Of a DNA stretch of 64,000 nucleotides, positions 34,266-45,365 are shown piece after piece (position 1 is the stretch's first letter; every line of letters begins with the position of its first letter). Position numbers and translations under genes: made by a program. This DNA comes from Syncephalastrum monosporum B8922. Lineage: Eukaryota; Mucoromycota; Mucoromycetes; Mucorales; Syncephalastraceae. Where the stretch lies: contig JNEN01000873.1 of NCBI GenBank assembly GCA_000697355.1, positions 49,757 through 113,756 on the forward strand, given 5' to 3'. Under the pieces are notes generated by a model. The model was given only the letters and a program-made list of their open reading frames with translations, ran no database searches and had not been told where the DNA came from.

Positions 34266-36136
34266 GGTAGCTGTTGCTGTTGATGCGGTTGCTGCTGATA
34301 AGCTAGTGGCTGTTGTGACGCATACTGGGCAAACGGATTGGATACTGTGGTCGATCCGGTCATCTGAGGTACCGCAAAACCAGTACTTCCCGTATTTTGC
34401 GGATACAAGCTGCTTGGTTGACTGAAGCCCGTCATTTGAGGCTGGAGGCCGAACGCTGAATTCTGCTGCTGCTGCTGCGACGGATAATTGACAGAAAGCG
34501 AATTGGCGGACGGGGTGGAAGAAGAGGAGAAGGCGGGCAAGGTGCTGGACCGGAATGGATTGCTACCTGTAGCCATGGGTTGCTGCAATGCGGGCAAGGA
34601 ACCAAAACTGCTGCTACTGGTGGCTCCTGTCGGCATACCCGAGATGGTGGAGGATCGGAAGGGGTTGGTGGCCCCGGTTGCTTGCGGCTGAACCGGATTG
34701 CCTGTATACATGGGCACATTGAACCCAGTGGGTTGTGATAGGACGGTGGGCGAAGAGACGAAGATGGCATTGCTGTTACTGTTGGGTGCCGGCTCATTGT
34801 CTAAGCTGCCGAAAAAGTCAAGCAGATCCGCCTTGGGCTGGGATGTCGTGGGGGCCGTGCTCGGCTGTTGTGATGGCTGTGATTTGGGTGCTTCTGCTGC
34901 TACCGTCGATGTGGGCTGGCTGGATTCTGGGTCGTTAAGGTATTCTTCGAGGGCTGTCACCAAAGAAAGGGGGGCCTACACATAGCCGTTGAGCAAATCT
35001 ACGCTTTGGATAATGGGGAATACCTACGTGTTTGAGAGCAGGAATGGTGATGCCCATTTCACCTTGCAGTCTTCTTGCCTTGTCCAGGTATTTCGTCGTG
35101 GCCTCGGTTTGGTCCGCAAAGCGCTTGTATATATCGAGAGATACGCGGGCATCGTCCTTTTTCATTTCAAAATAGTGCTCTGTGTTTTTTGTGCATTAGA
35201 GGCTTGCCCCTAAGCTATTTTTCCGATACCGTGTGTGCTTACCCAGGATGTTCACAATGCTCTCATTCAGTGTCTGGAAACATGCTAAAAGGTCCTCCAC
35301 GATCAGGCGATACGCATAGATGCTCGTTGCATTATCGGAGCCATCCACTTCCAGCTAAGAATAGGGTCTGTTGAGCTATTCGCTATTTGGCAGAGCGTTG
35401 GCTTACCTGAGTGCGCAAGATAGCAGCCAATTGACGTTGTAACACTTGAGTCTCCTTCAGCAGACCATTGCCAATGGAGAGGTGACGCAGACGGCCAGCC
35501 TTGTGCTCGGCAGCCGGTTTTAAATAATCGACGTGGTTTTCTGAGTAAGCGCGAATTTTTGTTTCAAGGTATTCTTTGTAGGCGCGTATATTGCGTGCAT
35601 GAACGGCGTCTGTTGTCATATATGGACTGTTGGTGAGTGGAGGGAGATGCATAACAATAGGTAGGACATTGAAATCAAATCGAAGACATACTCGATGGTT
35701 TTTCTTTAAAGTGGCTGGTATCCAAGGCCTGTGGATGACGATAGACGTAGGCAATGGCACAGTCACCGCTGCCATCCCGCATGAGCGTATGCATAATGAT
35801 AAGCACCTTGAACACAATCTGTCAAAAAAGCAAAGGGAAGACGCGCGTGTGAGTTTAAACGAGTCCAACCAACGCATAAACGACTGCTCTCTTGTCCGCA
35901 TACAATCCAAGAGTTTTCCCGGAGCCTTTTCTCTAAAAGTCGCATAATCTCGTCAATGTTGGCTGGATTCTGATGGGTCATTGACACCAAGGCTTTGGAT
36001 AAGGATAGTCGTAAAGGAATGGGTTGTGTGAGTCGTACGGTACTAACTGCGAAAGACGACTCGGCTTACTGGTCAAGTGTTTCTGCTTGGGAGGCTGGTA
36101 CTCCAGACGGGTTGCTTTGCGCACAGCAGTATCCAT
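34157..36136 (-). CDS. ANTH-domain endocytic adaptor (AP180/CALM, YAP1801-like)
   Basis: Seven exons on the minus strand: 36136-36070, 35992-35904, 35818-35692, 35609-35407, 35354-35243, 35179-35028 and 34975-34157, giving about 522 residues. The ANTH domain covers roughly residues 1-270: AVRKATRLEYQPPKQKHL (lipid-binding Lys cluster), SMTHQNPANIDEIMRLLEKR and FKVLIIMHTLMRDG. It binds PtdIns(4,5)P2 and clathrin at endocytic sites. The C-terminal half is unstructured with clathrin/AP-2 and EH-domain ligands: LLDFFGSL and four NPF motifs (two NPFRSS, NPFAQ, and NPFQSYSGF at the very end). A polyglutamine tract encoded by a CTG/CAG run lies at about 34231-34265. The start of exon 4 is the least certain border. 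Confidence 0.9.
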
Positions 36137-36408
36137 AGTAATGGGATTATAATAAAAGGAGGATTGTTCAGATTTTAACAATGGAGAAGCATGGGTAGGG
36201 GGGTGCTCTTATTCTCTCTCTCTTCCCTTTCTCGGTCTTGCTCTACAAACAATGCGGAAAAAAGGTTGTGCCGGTTATTCGGAAGCCCGTGCCTTTAGCG
36301 CTCTCTTGGCATCATATATTAGATAACATTGTTATTAACCCGATTATCGCCTACTCTTTGTCTTCTTCTCTTTCATACTTCTCTCTTCCCTCATACACGG
36401 TCGAGCTC
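36137..36408. promoter_or_regulatory. Divergent promoter between AP180-like and beta-helix genes
   Basis: 272 bp separate the two start codons. The right half is a long CT-rich stretch (TTCTCTCTCTCTTCCC). No further element could be named. Confidence 0.4.
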
Positions 36409-38359
36409 ATGGGTTTTGAGAAACTACTCAAGACGACGATCAACACGTTCGAACACCTGTCTGTGGCTGCCCAGCAGTATCAGCACCACCACCAACAGCA
36501 ACACTCCTCGCAACAGGCCTACGCCGCTCAGTCTACCCCACAGCCTGTCTTGAATCACCAAGGATCGTCCAACTTTGCTTATGACGGCAATGCGTCCTAC
36601 TCACGTGCGGTGTACCCCGACAAGGACGGCCGCTTGGTGTACCCCGCCTTCAACGAAAAGGGCGATCGGCTGTTTGACTTTTCAGGTGCCGGTTACAATG
36701 AAGGCTGGACATCATTACCAGAGCCCAATCAGATCCCGGTGGTTGCCAGTTTGGACCCGGACACAAGCGGCGGCGATGACGCGACACGCATTCAGCAGGC
36801 TTTGGACCAAGTGGCCACGCAGCCTGTGTCACAGTATGGTTTCCGCGGTGTGCTGCAGCTCAACCGCGGCACGTTCCACTTGCATAAACCTATTGAGATC
36901 CGTGCGTCAGGCGTCATTCTTCAGGGCGATCCAGGGGGAGGCACGCAGCTCATTGCTACCACAGACCCCTTGGCAACACCGTATCTCATCAAGATCGTCG
37001 GTGAGCCTAACCAAATGAACAAGAAACGGGTCCCTGTTGTCAACGAGTATGTCCCTGTCGGCCACTACCAGATCCAGGTGCGCGACAAAAACTACTTCAA
37101 GGTCGGTGACACCGTCCTCGTGGCGGTCCAGTTCAACGAGCAGTGGATCAAGGACGTTGGCATGGATGTCATCCACCCCAAGGGCGATACGACCAAAAAT
37201 AACGGCTGGAAACCGGGTCGATTCGAGCACCACCGCCGCGTCGTCCAGGTCGGCACGGATGGAACCACGCTCACTCTCAACGAGCCCATCACAACCGCGC
37301 TCTCACAGCATCACGGCGGCGGATTTGTCCAGAGCTATGAAAATAAGCGTGTCCAGCGCGTCGGTGTACAGAATCTGGAAATTCTCTTTCCAGCCAACCA
37401 GCAACGTGGTCCTGACGAGATCATGAAGAATCAAAAGAAAAAAGTCAAGGACTATCGCTTCGCAGACGAGCTGTTTGACCACCTCCTCTTTGCGATGGAT
37501 CATGCCGAGAACTGCTGGATCCGCGACGTCCGCTCGGTTTGGTGGCGCAATTTTGCCAGACTTGGCACCAATACCGTTGCTATCACCTTAAAGGTAATAT
37601 TCGCATTGGAAAGACAGACTGTTTCGTATCATCCATACTAACCTAAGAATGACAGCGATGTCAACATACATTCCCGCAAGGCCCTCCACCGGATCCCCGC
37701 AAGTCAGCACCTCTGGCCGGTCAATTCGCCTTCGAGATTTCAGGGCAACTTATCCTGATCGAAGAGTGCCACGCCGAATATAGCTTCCACTCGTATTCTT
37801 ACAAGGGCCGCGTTCCGGGACCCAACGTCGTATATCGCAGCACGTGTGTTGCCAAGAATGGCGACGTTGGTCCACACATGAAGTGGTGTAAGTGCCAGTT
37901 CCAGCTCCGTATCATTCCGCTCACGTCCCATTTGATGTTTTTAAAATAGCTTCTGGTCAGCTTTACGACAGTAAGTCTCACTATGAGCTGAATGATAAGA
38001 TGACTGAATTTGTTTCAATAGACTGCAATATCGAGGGACAGATGATTATCCAGGACCGCTTCGACGCTGGATCAGGCCACGGCTGGTCCGGTGCCAATTC
38101 CGTCGTATGGAATACGATTGCACATGCAGGAATGATTGTGCAGCAGCCTCCCCTTGGCCAAAACTTCATCAGTAAGTCGACCTGGATCGTCTAGGATAGT
38201 GATACTTAGTCTATCTTCTTAGTTGGCAGCTCATCCAAGCGAGCCAAGGCGCGCGTGCCTGACCATCCATGGGCATGGGAAGAGTCACCCGATAATATGG
38301 TGCGCCCGCCCAGCTTGTATGCCGCTCAGCTGGCTGAGCGAAGGAGCAGATGCAAGTAA
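36409..38359 (+). CDS. Right-handed beta-helix (pectin-lyase-fold) protein
   Basis: Five exons: 36409-37593, 37656-37887, 37951-37971, 38022-38171 and 38223-38359, giving 574 residues. The region VASLDPDTSGGDDATRIQQA and YGFRGVLQLNRGTFHLHKPI is the usual entry of pectate-lyase-like beta helices (induced strands RGTF.L..PI.I..SGV.L.G). Later turns include VGVQNLEILFP, DHAENCWIRDVRSVWWRNFA, VVYRSTCVAKNGDVGPH and NSVVWNTIAHAGM. No signal peptide is visible at the chosen start, and the upstream frame has no earlier ATG. The first 80 residues are Gln/His-rich. Polysaccharide binding or cleavage is a guess from the fold. The C-terminal RVPDHPWAWEESPDNMVRPPSLYAAQL region resembles no domain I can name. 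Confidence 0.65.
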
Positions 38360-39185
38360 ACGCACTCCCAATGTCTCGACGCCAAATTCTCCTCCAGAAC
38401 AACTCTGTATCATCCTGATGATAAAATAGATAAATAGAGCGCTTCTCCCGTTTTTCTTTTTCCTTTCTTCATTGGTTATACGGGCAATTGACTAGAGAAG
38501 CAAGACATGCAAAAGTGCCATGCGGCCTTATGTACAAAACGAGTGAAAAAGAAAACAGGAAGAATAATGCTGCCAGCGAGCCCGGACAAAAGTCGTTAAA
38601 TTATATAAGAGGAAGGACAAGAACCGCGGCGTGTCATTATACTTTAGTGCAATGTATGAAACGGATCAAGAGTCTCAGTCTACGTAGGTGGACCATATTG
38701 CTAAAGGAATCAAGTCCAAGCAATGCCAATACTGCTTACAATTGGACTTCACCCAGGGGCCAATGCCTAGCGGGCTGCCTGGTATGGTAGACCGTGAAAA
38801 AGCATAAACATGCACAAGAAGAGACTGGATAGGCTTAATTTTTTTCCTCTCTTTTTGTGATTAACTGCAGTCGATCTATACAGTTTGACGTTAATCGACA
38901 GGTAATCGTTTTAGTTAATTCAGGCGGTTTGCACTGGATTTCCGTGGCCATCAGTCTTCCCCGTAGCGGGTGTTTACTATTGCCTCGCATACTTCCAAAT
39001 TTGGTGGAGGAGAGGTGATCCAGCTTCTGTGGCACTGAGCAGAGAAACCATCATTGCGATTCAAACATTAACACCGCACCAAGAGCACTTCCTTTTCTGT
39101 ATACACACTTCGACAGGTGCCTGCATGAAACTCATTTTCTATCTTAACGTACAACTCGTTGACCATCCTTAAATATCATCCAGTC
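38360..39185. other. Intergenic, no gene seen
   Basis: No supported coding region or RNA gene. Short frames here lack any motif. Confidence 0.5.
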
Positions 39186-40181
39186 ATGCGACGCAGCAAC
39201 AGAAGAGCTTCAGTATACGTTAGGAAACCCTCAGGCCCACCGTCATCGCCTGTGCCTAAAGGACAAGCAGCAGCAGCACAGTCAATCGATGAAACGGATG
39301 AGGAGGAGCTCTGGACAACGTGTCTTCGACCTACGTCCCGTTATCGGCAAACGCGACGTTATCGGAAAATACAAAAACCCAGACGATGGCGTGTAGACGA
39401 GGTTTATGTGCTCATTAATGCCGTTGGAACACGACATCACAGGATCCTACATGCGAGTACAGCCCAGGCCAGTCGCCGGATCTGGGATGAGATCATTGAA
39501 GAGTACACGAGGCACGAACCCGCAGGCCGCCACAGGGATACTATAAAATACAAGTGGAAGGAACTTAAGAATAAGTATCAGCAAATTAGGGCCGCAGTAA
39601 AAGAGGGTGGCGAGGATGGTCCCTCAGGTCAAGACCATTGGGTTTTCTATGATGCGATGGATGCGTTCCTAGGGAGCGATCTTGTCGACGACCCACCGTC
39701 CACACTGGCTTCCACCACAAATGTCACCAGAGTGAGAGACGACGAGGTCGAGGACGGGGACAACCGCGACGAGAACGACGACAAGGAAGAGGAGGAGGAC
39801 GAGGAGGACAACAACCACAACCACAACCACAACCACAACGATCGCCTTGTTAGTGAACGACCTGCGCGGCGACGTCGAACAACGGGGCCTCAGGAGCCTC
39901 CCGTCAAAATCACCAAGCAGCAAATTGATCTCTTGTTCACCACTATAAACGATACATTCCAGCATATGCGAGAAATCGAGGACAGACGCTTCAAGCAAAT
40001 GCGTGAAGCTGAGGATAGGCGTTTTCAACAGATGCGGCAAGTTGAGGATACACGGTTCGAGCAGATGCGAGAAGCCGAGGACAGACGTCACAATATGTAT
40101 CTGCAGACATTGAAACACTTGTTTGGTGTTTCTGCTGCCGAAAACAATGCTGTAGAAGATGATACCAATGAGCAACGATAA
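39186..40181 (+). CDS. Myb/SANT-like (trihelix/MADF) DNA-binding protein with coiled-coil repeats
   Basis: Single exon, 331 residues, start ATG 39186. Residues about 70-165 read RRWRVDEVYVLINAVGTRHH ... RRIWDEIIEEY ... IKYKWKELKNKYQQIRAAVK ... HWVFYDAMDAFLG, the helix pattern with spaced Trp of Myb/SANT-like domains. An acidic run (EEEDEEDNN) and an (HN)n run follow. The C-terminus has four 11-residue repeats of the form MRxxEDxRFxQ (39966-40097), a coiled coil for oligomerisation. Such domains occur in transcription regulators and in the accessory protein of Harbinger transposons. No transposase partner is present next to it. Confidence 0.75.
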   Translation: MRRSNRRASVYVRKPSGPPSSPVPKGQAAAAQSIDETDEEELWTTCLRPTSRYRQTRRYRKIQKPRRWRVDEVYVLINAVGTRHHRILHASTAQASRRIWDEIIEEYTRHEPAGRHRDTIKYKWKELKNKYQQIRAAVKEGGEDGPSGQDHWVFYDAMDAFLGSDLVDDPPSTLASTTNVTRVRDDEVEDGDNRDENDDKEEEEDEEDNNHNHNHNHNDRLVSERPARRRRTTGPQEPPVKITKQQIDLLFTTINDTFQHMREIEDRRFKQMREAEDRRFQQMRQVEDTRFEQMREAEDRRHNMYLQTLKHLFGVSAAENNAVEDDTNEQR

Positions 40182-40339
40182 TAACGTGTATGTTTTATGG
40201 AATCGTATACATTGTTTGATCTCTTACTAGGCGTATCGGCCTTGTGAGTCACTTTCTGACTTCATTTTTGTGGGGAGAAATAAATGCGCGCAGCTTTTCA
40301 TGTACCCCTCGATCGCTTAGCATAATCTTACCCCTTTCG

Positions 40340-40795
40340 CTGTGCGCATAATTCCATGCGACGCGTCGCAGAAAAACGCAGCCATATAACGCGCTCTCCA
40401 TATGTTTGACAGTTGTGTGGCACTGAATGGGAGTCTCTATGATTACACGACTTCAAGCTCTTTGGCATCGCTCCATGACCTATCTTCTGGTTGACTTTGA
40501 TCTCACGCTGACCACTACCGAAACAGCTTGGACTCGACACCGGGAAACACTGTACCAAACCATGGTCCTTTTTGTGGACACGTATATGGATAACTATGGC
40601 AAGACGGAGCAGCGGGAAGCCGAGGCGCGCTCCCTTGCACGCATTCACCAGCATGGCGTCTTTAAGGGACTGACGCGGGCGCAGATCCGCGAGTACGGAC
40701 GCTTACAGAGCGCGCGTCTGCTATGGGCGGGTGTCAAGGAGGCTCTGCCCCTTTGACGTGGTATCGGTCAACTGAGCGACGAATTGGAGAACAGT
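40340..40795 (+). pseudogene. Broken duplicate of the HAD phosphatase gene
   Basis: From about 40360 the sequence matches the upstream region and first half of the HAD gene at 43030-43500 at roughly 90 percent. Compared with that copy it lacks about 19 bases after ACCGAAACA and one T in a T-run. Another eight or so bases are missing after GAGGCTCTGC, so the reading ends at 40756. The homology stops near 40790. The DFDLTLT motif remains, but the second half of the enzyme, with the other HAD motifs, is gone. Confidence 0.85.
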
Positions 40796-40999
40796 AGATG
40801 CATACATGATTAATGGTCATTTTAGTGCGCTTTGTATATGGATCCATTAAAAATTTTACAGTTCTTTTAGAGGAGGGAAGGAGAGAAGGGAGAGAACTAA
40901 TTGGTTAGTCAGATGAAGTTTTGCGATGGTGCGAGCGCAGGGTGTCTTCTCTAGAAACTTGGTGATAACCGTCGTGTTCATCAATGAGCTGTTCAGTCA

Positions 41000-42750
41000 C
41001 TATATCTTGTTCTTGGAGCATAACCTATTTCAAGCATGTGAAATTGTTGACTCTAATATGCGTGCAGGTGCCAGTTAACACTTACCATGAATCGTGATAT
41101 CAGCTCAAACGCCTGCACCTAATACTTGCGTTAATCCCAGCGACTGGGAATGAGAGCAGAGCGCTCCCATAGCCAGGCCCAGCGGCCATCTTGACAGACG
41201 AATGATGACAGCAAGGTCTTTTAGCCAACCTCTTGCATGCCAAAGAAGCGTCTCTTGGCAAACGTGGTGTCCTAGCAACGGGATCCTTGATGTCCTAAAC
41301 CCACGATCAGCGTATCCTGAATCCAGGATAAACCGTAACCTTGGGAGGCCTGTTGATATCGCCTCTTTTCCTCTTGTAAGCACACTGAAGTGTACCCCAA
41401 GAGTTTGTAATGGATCCTCTTCAGTGTGGAGGCCGTCGTTCTGACTGCATGACGAAAAGTTAAGTTCACATGTAATATAAACTGAAAATAAAACAAATAC
41501 CAGATGATTCAGTCAGGATACGATCAATATTGTCCAACAATGTTGCGCCAATGCCATTCATGATTTTTGCATCTTGGGGCATGCAAATCGAAAGCCCCTT
41601 CTCACACCTAATTATATACTCTTTAGTTTAAATCAAATGACATTGGATACAATCTACTTACCAAACAAATGTCGCCGTTTGCATAATTGCTGAGAGATAC
41701 TGGAAAAGGGGAATAATCGACTCGACGAAAGGTGCACGTTCATTCGTGGTCAAGGGGTATTCCGGCTCAATTGCTGTGGCCCAAGCGTCAGTTAACACCA
41801 GTCGGATCAGGTCAGCGAGCTCTTTGTCGCCTTCTGGTCTATCGTTCCCATATCCATGTGTCCACAGGTATTGTCACAGGTCTTCCCGAGATTGGTTGAG
41901 GGCATCTTTGAGGAAACTGAATGCTGCAGGTACTTTGCGAAGGGATGCGTTGCATGCTTGATTATCCTTGTTGCTTTCATATGCTTCAATGATATCTTCA
42001 GGTGTATCCGGCAGGTTTTCGTCGGTGATTTTAATGGTACACCATGGATTCAGTTGGTTGCAATCGTCAGTTGCGATACGTGGTTTTCCCAAGTTGATTG
42101 ACAGTGGCCCTGTCATCTGATTTCCCTTAATCTGCGATCTTATTGATCAAACACAGCACTCTCGCTGCTGAAGAGTTGACTTCAACAATCCCACATGTTC
42201 AGTAAATTGTGGGCGAAACTCAACTAGACGTGCCAAATCGTTTCGAACTTTACTGCTGATGTCTGCCACTGAAAGTGTTGCATTCTTATTGCGAAGGATA
42301 GCAACCATTCCACCTTGTGGGAGATGTTAGCGTTAGGCAGCCGATTCACTCTCATACTGTCTATTGCTGTATTATGCGTGCATGTGTCAGCTGACACTTA
42401 CCATGAATCGTGAGATCAATCCAAGAGCCTACATCCAATACTTGCGCTGGTTCCAGTGACTGGGGTGAGATCAGAGCGCTCCCACGAGGAGGCCATCGAC
42501 AGGAGTGGAGCCTGCGGATTCATTTGGCTCAAAACGGGGAAACTCACCAGGTCCGGACATAAGAAGAACGGACAGATTGAAAGCTCTTTTATCGATTTTA
42601 TGGGTGGTGGTGCATGACCGCTCTTCCTTCGTGGCGCGAGACAAACGAATGACGACAGACGACAGCAAGGTTATCTTTTGGCCAACCACTGGCATGCCAA
42701 AAAAGGCGTCTTTTGACAAACGTAGTGTGGGATGCCCGGTGGTGCCGCCT
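41000..42750 (-). pseudogene. Decayed multi-exon gene of unknown family with a duplicated exon block
   Basis: On the minus strand a chain of plausible exons can be read: 42740-42400, 42310-42150 (ILRNKNATLSVADISSKVRN), 42116-41874 (SINLGKPRIATDDCNQLNPW), 41870-41685 (DKELADLIRLVLTDAWATAI), 41620-41510 and 41450-41275. Splice-like borders lie between them, but there are stops and frame breaks. A block of about 170 bp at 41100-41275 repeats the 42400-42740 block (both carry TTTGGCATGC...GTTGGC, then GGGAGCGCTCT and ACTTACCATGAATCGTGA on the plus strand). I do not recognise the protein. It sits between the two HAD copies and was probably caught in the same duplication. Confidence 0.45.
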
Positions 42751-43120
42751 TTGTCCTGCCCGCAATGCGCTGAACGAGCTATGTCGTCCTGTACCCCTGC
42801 CAGCTGGCGTTCTACCTTCGGCTGGCGGTTGGTTTAATATGGGAAGAGCAGACCAGGGAGAAACGCCCGGCTGCGTGAGTGAAATGAACAGAAAGAGTCG
42901 TTGTGGCGAAGATGAAAATGTCCTCCGCAGTCATTGCAATGCATGGACCTTCCAGTAATAAAAACTCATGTTTGAGTGAAGAACGAAGCAGGGATGGGGG
43001 CGGTGTTCCAAGATGGTTTCATGCGTCTATTCTATGACGCGTTGCAGGAAAAAAAAAAGGCAGTCATATAACGCGCCCTACATATGCTTAACAGTCGTGC
43101 GGAACTGAGTGCGAGTCTCT

Positions 43121-43935
43121 ATGGTTACACGACTTCAAGCTCTTTGGCATCGCTCCATGACCCGTCTTCTTGTTGACTTTGATCTCACACTGACCAACAC
43201 CGAAACAACGCCCATTCTCGGTCAGTTTGGACTCGACACCGGGAAACACTGTACCAAACCATGGTCCTTTTTTGTGGACACGTATATGGATGACTATGGC
43301 AAGATGGAGCAGCGCGAAGCCGAGGCGCGCTCCCTTGCGCGCATTCACCAGCATGGCGTCTTTAAGGGACTGACGCGGGCGCAGATCCGCGAGTACGGAC
43401 GTTTACAGAGCGCGCGTCTGCTACGGGCGTGTGTCAAGGAGGCGCTGCAGGAACGACCCTTTGACGTGGTGTCGGTCAACTGGTCGACCGACTGGATTCG
43501 CGGCGTGCTGGACACGCTGCCTGTGCGAGAGGTTTATTGCAACGACTTGATCTATGAGGGTGGTTATGCGACAGGTGAGATTGAGCCTGCTGTCCTAGTC
43601 ACAGAAGATAAGCAGGCTGTCATCCGTAAGCATGTCCCTGGTGGAGACTATGTCTTTGTCGGCGACTCGATGGGCGACCTCCTTCCTCTCGGTAAGCTGG
43701 CAGTACGCAAGTAGGGTAGGCTTATAGACAGGGTGTGTGTTTTATTTTAGTGGGTGCACGCATTCCCATCGTCATTGGGGACAACGAAAAGCTGCTCCAC
43801 ACCCTACACGACGCATACGGCATTTCTCTTCAAGAACCATCGAACCACCCATCCCAGCCGCAGGGTCGTGTAGGCTATCGCGTCGACCATTGGGACCAAA
43901 TCTCTCCTATCCTCGCTTCCTCGTCCTTGTCTTGA
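43121..43935 (+). CDS. HAD-superfamily phosphatase, plant TH2 C-domain type
   Basis: Two exons: 43121-43691 and 43751-43935, giving 251 residues. HAD motif I is LLVDFDLTLTNTET. Later conserved blocks are GVFKGLTRAQIREYGRLQSA, VVSVNWSTDWIRGVL, VYCNDLIYEGGYATGEIE and YVFVGDSMGDLLPL (motif IV) running into IPIVIGDNEKLLHTLHDAYG. These blocks line up with the C-terminal HAD domain of plant TH2, a thiamine monophosphate phosphatase. A small-molecule phosphate substrate is likely, but thiamine phosphate is only an inference. The TenA domain of TH2 is absent. Its stop ends 2 bp before the stop codon of the convergent LIM gene. A broken copy lies at 40340. Confidence 0.75.
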
Positions 43936-43937
43936 AC

Positions 43938-45137
43938 TTATCGGGTGGCGCCCTCGGGGGTCAGAAGGTTACCGTAGCCGTAACCCTACCACCGCAGACG
44001 CACATAGATATTAGATATCAGTCACCGCTTTCATGGCAACTACCCCAAAATAGGGCTTACCTTGGGACCGAACGCCTTTGAATAGCAACCACGGCAGTAC
44101 AAGTCAAAGTCTTTATCGACCATGTTGGTCGAGTTGAGTAATTTGCCGCAGTCATTGCACTTGAGGCAGAACTTGTGATACTTGTTACCAGCGCCCAGAG
44201 CCAGTTCAGCCGCGTAGACGGCCTTGCCACATTTCGTGCAGGTGTCGTTTTGGACATGCATATTGATCTTCCTTGGCGTGTAGCTCGTGTTAAGGTAGGC
44301 TGGTTTAGTGCCACCCAAGACAGGTTTGGGTGGTATGGCTGGGTTGTTGGATGCAGAGGACGAAGCACCAGAAGACCAGAATGAGGTCATGGGAGGAGTG
44401 GAAGGTGCCTCGGCGGTGGTGCTCTGTGGAGGAGGGGGAGTAGGAGAAGGGCTGGTGCCAGAAGGTCTAGCTGGCAGTCTCGGAGCAGGTGTAGAGGCAG
44501 GAGAAGGGCTGTATTCTTGGCGTTGCCGTTGTTCTTGTGCTTGACCCACATTGGCTCTGGGCGGCTGGGGTGGAGGCGATGTGAACTGCTGCTGCTGTTG
44601 CTGCTGTTGCTGCTGCTCTTCCAGAACTTGCTTGGGCATCTTGTCGTCCGTGCTCAAGAAAGCTGCTCCGGATGCTACAATCATGATAAGATGCTAAACG
44701 CACTAGATCACCGCACGGTTAATCCGCCTTACCAAAACCATAACCTTTGGGACCCCACTTGCGATTGTAGCACACCTTGCAGTACGCTTCGTTGTCGCGT
44801 TCAGTGAGTGTGGTCGAATCCAGACGCTTATTACACTCCTACACATAAAGCATAAGAGTGACATACAGTGAATGCGCTACGAGCCTACTTGCCTTGCAGG
44901 TCAGACAGCTGCGATGGTATGCGCCTCCAGGACCAATGACCTTCCTGTTACATGAGTTTTGTACCCTTTTGTACGATTGTTTGTCCCACCTGTTCGGCCA
45001 TGTAGACCGCTTCGGTAAAAGGAAAACATTCTCGGGTTAGACAGAGGGAAACGTGGCAGCAGCAGTCTTTACTGTTTTTGTTGCTTACATTTGTCACATC
45101 GTCGACATTTGGGAGCACCTCCATAAACCGGCGGCAT
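43938..45137 (-). CDS. Two-LIM-domain cysteine-rich protein (CRP family)
   Basis: Six exons on the minus strand: 45137-45089, 45009-44990, 44940-44893, 44838-44733, 44674-44061 and 43985-43938, giving 294 residues. LIM 1 is CRRCDKSVYMAEQ ... YHRSCLTCKECNKRL ... YCKVCYNRKWGPKGYGFG. LIM 2 is CTKCGKAVYAAELALG ... YHKFCLKCNDCGKLL ... YCRGCYSKAFGPKGYGYG. The Cys/His zinc ligands are complete in both. Between them is a linker of about 130 residues rich in Gln, Pro and Ser, with a polyglutamine run. Such proteins are actin or nuclear scaffolds. Intron 3 requires a GC donor (CAAG|GCAAGT). The alternative GT gives an immediate stop. Confidence 0.9.
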
Positions 45138-45365
45138 AATGAACACGAAAGAGAAAAGTAAAGGGAAGAAGCGGGATCAAAAGGCATGTTTTCACTGTTT
45201 CTATTTTAGGTAACGTGATGGGAACCTCCATGGAAACATACAGATGCTCTCTTAAAAAACGTGCATCTAGCGAACATTCTAACGTGCTCGCTATGTGTCA
45301 TATAGGCTTTTTTTTTATTGTCGAATGAATGGCGGGGCATATGCTTTTGAAGGTACATGGGCAGA

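Noticed and set aside
40427..40756. A second functional HAD protein
   Set aside because: Compared with the intact copy it has several small deletions and lacks the second half of the enzyme.
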